Assembly (NCBI RefSeq): GCF_052857255.1
Contig: NC_135497.1
Coordinates: forward strand, 111,364,880-111,428,879
Direction of reading: 5' to 3'
Source of the DNA: Amblyomma americanum
Taxonomy: Eukaryota > Arthropoda > Arachnida > Ixodida > Ixodidae
Length of the DNA: 64,000 nt
Positions 57,408-64,000 of this stretch are shown piece by piece. The notes under the pieces are model-generated. The model saw nothing but the letters and a program-made list of their open reading frames with translations, was not told the origin of the DNA and did not search any database. How positions within the stretch are numbered: position 1 is the stretch's first letter; each line of letters opens with the position of its first letter. The translations under genes and the position numbers were made by a program.

Positions 57408-58770
57408 CTCAGCTTGATATGCAGGCCACTCACACACTTAAAAATTCATTGGTTTATTGATTCATCATTGCATACAATATACCATGCAGATCAGTTAGTA
57501 GATATTAGTAAAAATTGCCACGGCGAAATCAAGCTAAGTCCATTCACACAGTCTGGGTGCCTGCACATGCTGTGTTAAAGATTATGCTAATAATGCATGC
57601 TGTGGATGGGCCACTCACGCTATCAAATACGCTCTTGGCATATGCACAAGCATTTGACATTCATGGTGTTGAATTCTGCTTCAGAAATAGGCACATTTGA
57701 CAGGTCCATTTACCATTGCTGGCGTCCTTCTTCATGGCGTCCCAACAGAGGCTGGGGCGGTTGGCAAAGTCGGAAGTTCCTGCATAAGATAAACTGTTTA
57801 GTAATGCAGCCCACCTTAGAATGCCTGTTGCCCTGTTCTCCTCCGCCATGCATCAAGACATAAGAAGGAAAGCAGGACATGAGGCTAATCACAAAATTAC
57901 TCGGCATGCCCACTACTGGGCCACGCAACAGCTTCAGTGCATATGTACTCAATGCCAATTTCGATGTCACTGCAAAAGAAAAACGCTCGCACATTGTTAA
58001 ACTCATATCACCTAGCATGTTAAGGTAATGTTATATGTCTACACATTTTATTTTTATTATACACTCAAAGTGTTGCAGAAATAAAGCAGGGTTAATAGCA
58101 CAACTGTGTAGAAGCGTGAATACATACAGCTTTAAAAATTATTGCATTAAATTTTGTGTCGTGCAATCTCCTTTTCTGAATGCCCACTGGAACTGACGTT
58201 AAAGAGGTTGGCATGTACCCATATAAGAAGTATTTCATGAAAACTTATACAAGGAACAACTGAAAAAGAAGAAAACATGACAGTACAAATTTTTCATGTA
58301 GCACGCATGCCAGTTTGCACCGAATACTTTCTACATAGCTGTCAATGACCTTGTCCAAAATCAGTAAACCAATTTGGAATAACGTGAGAAAATTTTGTAG
58401 AAAAGATATCACTGACCTGGTGGAGTATGTCTTGCATAGCTAAATTTTTCTTGATACTGACAGATTATTTGTAGTGGAACTCTGACGAGATGACTATATT
58501 GATTTGTGTAACGGAACATAAGCAATGAAGGCACATGAAAGAATATTGTGGCAGTTACTAATGTGCTTATGTGGTTCCACAAAAAGGTACCATCCTATAT
58601 GAAGGATCTTTGCAGAACCTACTGCACTCTGCTACTGTCTCCGGTAAGCACGGGGCCTGACAAACAACTGCAGGTTCTACTGCACTTTACATTGCAGAAT
58701 TGCAACGACATCCTACCTCATGCAGTGAATAAACCTGGATGGAAACCACACAGGACGATATAAAACTTAC

Positions 58771-58839
58771 TGGTGTAAGTTGAAAGGCTTGAGATGGCCC
58801 TGGCTGAATGTCCAGCATTGTGGCCACATCCATAGATGC
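58771..58839 (-). other. P-like gene duplicated linker exon, diverged copy 3
   Basis: 69 bases, phase 0-0, encoding ASMDVATMLDIQPGPSQAFQ then LTP between an ACAG acceptor and GTAAGT. Its acceptor lies 356 bases from that of copy 2, and the surrounding intron is similar, so it is an older member of the same array. Confidence 0.7.
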
Positions 58840-59141
58840 CTGTAAAAAAATTTTGTTCAGGAGAAATGTGTGTGTACCGAGACATAACAAGCGTTCAGTT
58901 TTAAGCACCTAGTGAAAAGTGGAGAAGCATCACACTACTAGACCGTTTTGAGTTATGTCTGAAGGAATAAAGATGTGACTGGTGTGCTGAAGTGGCTTGG
59001 TCAAAACTTCCTCTGAGCCTGCGCCAGGAAGCTTTCTTTTACATAAAAATTCACCCGTTTCGTGACTCGTGCTGCGAGATAAACTCAGACACTGTCAATC
59101 TTCTAGCAGTTGCTGTCACAAAATGGTATATCGTAACATAC

Positions 59142-59195
59142 CTGTTGTGATGGGCCTGGTAAAGTTTCCTGCCTTTCAGTGACATCCATAGGTGC
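59142..59195 (-). other. P-like gene duplicated linker exon, copy 2
   Basis: 54 bases, phase 0-0, encoding APMDVTERQETLPGPSQQ between a T-rich CACAG acceptor and GTATGT. It lies exactly one 357-base unit from copy 1, with four residues changed or fewer. Confidence 0.75.
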
Positions 59196-59498
59196 CTGTG
59201 AAAAAAAATTTTATTCTTGAGAAATATGCTTCTACCAAAGCATAAGATGTATTCAGTTCTAAGCAACTACTGAAAAATAGAAAAGCATCACACTGCTAGG
59301 CTGTGTTTTCAGTTCTGTCAAAAGGATTATAAAAAATGACTAATGTGTTGAGGCGATTCAGAGAAAACTTCCTCTGAGCCAGTGCCAGGATGCATTCTGT
59401 TACAGAAATCTGTTTTTGGTCGCTCGTGCTGCGACATAAACGCAGAGACTGTTGTTCTTCGAATTGATGCAGTCACAAAATGGCATATTGTAAAATAC

Positions 59499-59552
59499 CT
59501 GTTGTGATGGGCCTGCCAAAGTCTCCTGGCTTTCAGCGACATCCATAGGTGC
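59499..59552 (-). other. P-like gene duplicated linker exon, copy 1
   Basis: 54 bases, phase 0-0, encoding APMDVAESQETLAGPSQQ between a T-rich ACAG acceptor and GTATTT. It is one of a tandem set of repeat units of about 357 bases that include flanking intron. Confidence 0.75.
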
Positions 59553-59578
59553 CTGTAAAAAAAAAATTTATTCTGGAG

Positions 59579-61199
59579 GAATATCATCATCGTCATCATC
59601 AGCCTGACTATGCCCACTGAAGGGTGAAGGCCTCTCCCATGTCTCCAATTAACCCTGTCCTTTGCCAGCTGCGGCCACCGCATTCCTGCAAACTCCTTAA
59701 TCTCACCCGCCCACCTAACTTCCTGCCGCCCCCTGCTACGCTTGCCTTCTCTTCGAATCCACTCTGTTACCCTTAAGGACCAGCGGTTATCTTGCCTTTG
59801 CATTACGTGCCCTGCCCAAGCCCACTTCTTCCTCTTGATTTCAACTAGGATGTCATTAACCCACGTTTGTTCCCTCATCCACTCTGCCTACTTCTGGTTT
59901 CTTAACGTTACACCTGTCATTTTCCTATCCATAGCTCACTGTGTTGTCCTTAACTTAAGCTGAACCCTCTTTATTAGCCTCCACATTTCTGCCCCATAGA
60001 TGAGTACCGGTAAGATACAGCTGTCGTAGACTTTTCTCTTGAGGGATAATGGTAAACTGCCATTCATGATCTCGGAGAACCTGCCATATGCGCTCCACCC
60101 ATTCTTATTCTTCTAATTATTTCCCTTTCATGATCTGTATTAGCGGTCACTACCTGCCCTAAGTAGGCATATTCTCTTACTACTTCCAGCACCTCGCTAC
60201 CAATTGCGAACTGCTGTTTCTACTTTGGTTTTCTGCATATTATTTTTTAGCCCCACCATTCTGCTCTGCCTGTCTAACTCATTGATCATGCTTTGCAGTT
60301 CTTGTCCTGAGTGGCTTAGCAAGGCAATGTCATCAGCGAATCGCAAATTACTCAGGTATTCTCCATTAACTCTTATCCCCAAATGTTCCCATTTCAGGCC
60401 GCGGAATACCTCCTGTAAACAGGCAGTGAATAGCATTGGCGAGATCGTGTCTCCCTGCCTGACACCCTTCCTTATTGGAATTTTATTGCTGACTATATGG
60501 AGGACTATGGTAGGCATGCAATCGTTATAAATATCTTCCAATATTTTCACATAACACTCTTCCACACGCTGATTCTGCAGTGCCTGCATGACAGTTGAGG
60601 TTTCCACTTAGTTAAATGCTTTCTCGTAATCAATGAAGGCCATATATAGGGGTCGGTTATAATCTGTGCATTCCTCTATCACTCACTGATAGCGTGAACA
60701 TGATCTATTGTTGAGTATCTTTTACGAAAGCCTGCCTAATTATTTGGTTGATTAAAGCCTAAGGTTGTCCTGACTATTAGCGATTACCTTAGCAAATACT
60801 TAGTAGGCAATGGACAGTAAGCTGATCGGTCTGTAATTCTTCAAGTCCTTGACGTCTCCTTTATAAAGATAATGTTAGCATTCTTCCAAGCTCCTGGTAC
60901 TCTCGAGGTCACAAGGCATTGCATATATAGGATGGCTAGTTCTACTAGCACAATCTCCCCTCCCTCCTTCAACAAATCTGCTGTTACCTGATCCTCACCA
61001 GCTGCTTTCCCGCTTTTCATTCCTACTAAGGCTTCTGTTACTTCCTCTTCTCTTACTGCTACGGGATGTCCCATTGCTGTGCGCTGCGGCTTCTCTCATT
61101 AAAGTTCTGATTGCATTGGCTACTGCATAGATTTGTGTCTCTTTGGCTATTTGATATCTTATCCATATTGCTAATGATATTGCCCTCTTTGTCTGTTAA
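59579..61199 (-). mobile_element. 5'-truncated RTE (BovB-type) retrotransposon
   Basis: Minus-strand RT pieces in several frames: VTEALVGMKSGKAAGEDQVT, IPIRKGVRQGDTISPMLF, EHLGIRVNGEYLSNLRFADD (FADD catalytic box), then the characteristic C-terminus KRKKWAWAGHVMQRQDNRW and MRWPQLAKDRVNWRHGRGL. The 3' end is the RTE-type GATGATGATGAT-like tail at 59583-59605. It lies inside an intron of the P-like gene, in the third 357-base unit, on the same strand. It has no endonuclease, and its frameshifts make it inactive. Confidence 0.88.
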
Positions 61200-61466
61200 C
61201 GCATACATCATGTACCAATCATACAAGGTGTTCAGCTTTAAGCAGCTAGTGAAAGATGGAGGTGGAGCATCACACTTTAAGACTGTTTTGAGTGCTGTCT
61301 GAAGGGTTAAGAAATATGATGACTAGTGTGTCATGGGATTCGGATAAATCTTCTGGTGAGCCCGTGCCAGGAAGCAGTGTTTGTAGCTCCTACTCCAACA
61401 TATACACAGCCACTGTGATGCTTTGAATAGCTGTAGTAGTCACAAAACAGCGCTGTTTGAAAATAC

Positions 61467-61565
61467 CTGTTGCAGTGGAGACGCTGGAGATGTGTGACTT
61501 TGTGTTAGTGCTTGCTGGGTGCCATGCTGAGCAGTGGCAGCAACAGCTGTGCCATCGCCTGGCTG
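61467..61565 (-). other. P-like gene exon 3: Pro/Gln/Thr-rich linker
   Basis: 99 bases between CACAG| and |GTATTT, phase 0 at both ends, giving QPGDGTAVAATAQHGTQQ and ending SPASPLQQ. The low-complexity composition suits a flexible linker. Confidence 0.7.
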
Positions 61566-61997
61566 CTGTGAAAATCTGTACCAATCTGAGACTGTCAATA
61601 TGGAACACAGCCAGTGGGCGAGAGTGCACCCATTTCTTAAGAAAGCAACAGCAGAGAAATGCATTGTTAGTACAGCAGGTCTACCATATTTTTGAGAAGG
61701 AAGAGTGGGGTGTCTCTCCTCAGGCTCACCCAGCTATACCCCATGAAGTGTGTATGGTATGTGTATGAGGAATTATATATGCAGAACTGCCGTATCTGTA
61801 TAATAAGGGAGCTAATTATACTCATTGGCATCCACCCAAGCGCAGCTATGCGGCTAAAGGAAAGCTATAAATTGTTTCCGCAGAAACTTCGCAAAAGAAA
61901 ACGGGATTCCCCTAAACATTTGGCCAAGCTTTCTGCCTGTGTTTTGTCTTTTTTTCTTTGTCTCATGCTTCCCTTTTTCCTTATGTGTATGACATTT

Positions 61998-62565
61998 ACC
62001 GTATTTACTCGCGTAATTTGCGCCTGCACATAGATTGTGCACCCCAAAAAGTTTCAAACTTTTAACCCGATAAAAAAAAAAACTACTCGCACATTTTGCG
62101 CACTATGCTGAGCCAGACCACCAGCATGTACGCGGGTGCGAACTGTGCCGTTTACCCGGCTTGCTCGCGCTGGCGGTCGCTGTCCCGGACGAACAGTTGC
62201 GCGCGCGCCCGAATCCAAAACTCTACCGTACCGTTTGCTATACGGTTTGCCGCTAGTCAGTCGGGCCACACGCAAGGGCCCCGTTTTATTGCCCGTTATC
62301 TCCTCCCACGGCTGACTTCGCGATTGAATCTTTGCGCGTTTATTGCTTTGAGCTAAGCACGTGCCGTCATGTCATGCCACCCCGCGGGGAGAAGGGGGGG
62401 GGGGGGGGGGGGACGTGTCAACCTTGTTGCCATGGGGCGAGGGGTGCCAACCTTTTTTTCAGGACGTGTTCGGATAACTCGCTTGCGCGTAAATTGCGCA
62501 CCCTCTTTTTGGAGCCCTAATTAAAGAAAAAACGTGCGCAAATCACGTGAGCAAATACGTACGGT
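61998..62565. mobile_element. MITE with 25-30-bp terminal inverted repeats
   Basis: The left end ACCGTATTTACTCGCGTAAT (then TTGCGC) and the inverted right end ACCGTACGTATTTGCTCACG (then TGATTTGCGC) match apart from small gaps. TTGCGC words recur just inside (CATTTTGCGCAC, AAATTGCGCACC). The interior is GC-rich with a run of about 20 G at 62393-62412. It has no transposase and is probably a non-autonomous DNA transposon; the superfamily is not resolved. Confidence 0.8.
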
Positions 62566-63125
62566 GCTCTATGCCTTATGGAAATTCTTTGTGATTTCCT
62601 TTGTAAACGAACTATAGTTTTAAGGAATTACAGTGCTCTCTCAGTGACACTTCCCAGGTGCTATGGCCGAGATGACAACAAAAAATGCACCGCCTACTGC
62701 TAGGCGCAAACATTTGCACACTACAAGTAATAATTAAATAGAAATGATGCCCCAAGGAAAACTGTGGTGTGCTCGATGCTCTCTTTTTTTTTTATTTTCT
62801 TCTAATGATGGAGTGCGTAAGCTAATAAATAAATAAATTATCATGTACAGTAAGCAGAATTTCACCAGAGCCATATATAAACCGCAGCCAGTTTAGGAGT
62901 ATAATGACACAATTACTTTTTATCAGTGCGGGAGTACTGTAGCCGCGCTACTCGATCATAACGTCTAGCTAAAGCCATTTATTCACAAATCGTTCTATTT
63001 CTTGCAAGAACACCTAAAACATCATATTGAACGCATGCTTATGCAGTCAAGTTATAATAAAGCACCTTCTCAATAAGAGCATTTCTTTCCAATCTCTTGA
63101 GAATGTATAGAAGGTGGTTCCTCAC
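62566..63125. other. No gene seen (intron of the P-like gene)
   Basis: AT-rich sequence with an AATAAATAAATAAATT run near 62824. It lies between exons 2 and 3 of the P-like gene. Confidence 0.5.
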
Positions 63126-63300
63126 CTGAAGGGGGACGGCATCCGCACGTATACGAACTACGAGCGGCGACATCCGATCGAAGTGCTCGGGCAGGAAATG
63201 TTTTGAACATACGCAGGTCCATTTAGCTGGCTCCCAGTCTCTTTGGCCTGGTCTAACGGCCTCAGTCCACTGCCTCCTTCGCTCTGGATCTTTCGGAAAC
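63126..63300 (-). other. P-like gene exon 2: rest of the THAP finger
   Basis: Entered in phase 2, it restores the motif HTFPKDPERRRQW, followed by TCVCSKHFLPEHF with the second zinc pair, and RADAVPLQ with the AVP box. The donor CAG|GTGAGG leaves phase 0. Phase agreement with exon 1 and a continuous THAP pattern across the junction support both borders. Confidence 0.85.
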
Positions 63301-63466
63301 CTGTTTGAAAACAATACTATTCACTGCACTCGGACAAAGAGCCACCAATAAGGCCGGGGCGGTACGAATACCACGTTCACGCCGTGTCGTGCGTTATGTT
63401 CTGCGAGCATGCATTTTACTCATTACGCAGTCAATTAAATACGAAAACAAAATGCAGTATACTTAC

Positions 63467-63537
63467 GTGTGGAAAGTGACGCCCGGTTCTTGTCCTGGCG
63501 TGCGCGACCGACACCCAGGAACGCAGCAGCTGGGCAT
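63467..63537 (-). other. P-like gene exon 1: THAP finger, first Cys pair
   Basis: MPSCCVPGCRSRTPGQ opens the THAP domain with its C-x4-C pair. The exon ends at a consensus donor (CACAC|GTAAGT) in phase 2. An in-frame ATG at 63696 would add a 53-residue leader of no known type; the MPSCCVPGC start matches THAP proteins. Confidence 0.8.
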
Positions 63538-63841
63538 CGCAGCGTCTTTGTTGTCAATGGGAGCAGAAGTCTCACTTTCCGCCGTGTCTGACAGCTGCCG
63601 ACAGCCTGGCGCGACGCGAAATCGTCTGCTCGCGCCGCTCGCGTTGATCTTCGCGGCGCTCGCATGCCATTGGCTGAGAAAACGGCCAAGTGTCATGGCG
63701 GAGCCCTCGCTTCCGGCTTCAAAAAATGTGACGTAGCAGCCTCTCCTCTTTTCCTTCTTTCCTCCGTGAGCGTCATTCCGAGGAGCTGCGAGGCAGCGTC
63801 GACGTTGACGCTGTGCCGCTGTGGGAAGCTTCCCGCTAGCC

Positions 63842-63957
63842 TGAGCGCGCCTTTAGCGTTTTGCCTCCATAAAAACGCAGCCGCCGCGGTCGGCTTCGAA
63901 CCCGGGAACTCCGGATCAGTAGCCGAGCGCCCTAGCCACTGACCCACCGCGGCGGGT
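63842..63957 (-). mobile_element. tRNA-SINE head fragment
   Basis: On the minus strand it has a tRNA-like head with box A (GGGTCAGTGGCTAGGGCG) and box B (GGGTTCGAAGCC), then the first body bases (TTTTTATGGAGGCAAAACGC). It is the same subfamily as the element at 7863 and supplies the head that is replaced there by a fold-back. Confidence 0.85.
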
Positions 63958-64000
63958 CCATGCAGAGAATTTAAAATTCACATTTTTTTAAAGGCAAAGA

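Larger units (their letters stand above)
54321..63537 (-). pseudogene. P-element/THAP9-like transposase gene, multi-exon
   Basis: A spliced minus-strand gene can be traced through exons 63537-63467, 63300-63126, 61565-61467, 59552-59499, 59195-59142, 58839-58771, one ending at 57352, and 56609-54321. The first six are joined in phase with GT-AG borders. It encodes a THAP DNA-binding finger, a Pro/Gln-rich linker, a coiled coil and a P-type RNase-H transposase. This architecture is that of Drosophila P transposase and vertebrate THAP9. A TAG at 56337-56339 interrupts the last exon between coiled coil and catalytic domain. Terminal inverted repeats were not found, so it may be an immobile or domesticated copy. 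The linker exons between 58.8 and 56.6 kb are the least certain; one candidate (57779-57714, phase 0, 66 bases) contains a TGA. Confidence 0.8.

Noticed and set aside
57714..57779. 66-base phase-0 exon of the P-like gene
   Set aside because: Splice borders look good, but the required frame contains TGA; kept only as a possibility in the gene description.

Overview
This window looks like nuclear DNA of a hard tick, probably metastriate. The evidence is tRNA-headed SINEs of the tick (Ruka-like) type, tick-style LINE fragments, P-element/THAP transposases, and a metazoan CPSF30 gene carrying two C-terminal zinc knuckles. Long non-coding stretches, splice signals and the lack of any operon structure exclude a prokaryote. 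The organism call is inference from sequence style; no search was run.

Layout. 0-9.3 kb: relics of DNA transposons. These are a Harbinger-type transposase with two stops, a palindrome, a TTAA MITE, an antisense YqaJ-nuclease pseudogene, and a THAP/P-type relic split by a SINE with 17-bp target duplications. 9.3-26.4 kb: a direct segmental duplication of about 7.6 kb (9326-16923 and 18837-26423). Each copy carries an intact intronless CPSF30 (CPSF4) ORF of 282 codons, downstream tandem repeats, a composite SINE, a broken LINE reverse transcriptase and a TTAA palindromic MITE. The 1.9-kb spacer holds a long TA-flanked hairpin and a LINE tail. 26.4-41.5 kb: a THAP exon relic, a frameshifted LINE RT, several SINEs, ATTAC-rich tracts, a palindromic MITE and a small LTR (TRIM-like) element. 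41.5-44.8 kb: a stack of nested insertions, with an intact piggyBac inside a palindromic MITE inside a SINE, each junction at a TTAA. 44.8-49.3 kb: a nearly intact LINE with a PHD-finger ORF1 and an APE-RT ORF2 broken by a single TGA. 49.3-54.1 kb: gene-poor, with three palindromes. 54.1-63.6 kb: a minus-strand P-element/THAP9-like gene in at least eight exons. It has a THAP domain in two exons, a run of phase-0 Pro/Gln-rich exons of which two or three are tandem duplicates, a coiled coil, and a DDE/RNase-H transposase domain whose catalytic residues all look intact, but one in-frame TAG lies between the coiled coil and the catalytic part. An RTE retrotransposon sits in one of the duplicated introns.

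The only probable host genes are the two CPSF30 copies. They would act in pre-mRNA 3'-end processing, reading the AAUAAA signal. Everything else is transposable-element material at different stages of decay. The features most worth following are the P-like gene, the CPSF30 block duplication, the TTAA-in-TTAA nest, and a set of palindromes whose arms avoid T on one side and share a GCGC-like centre.
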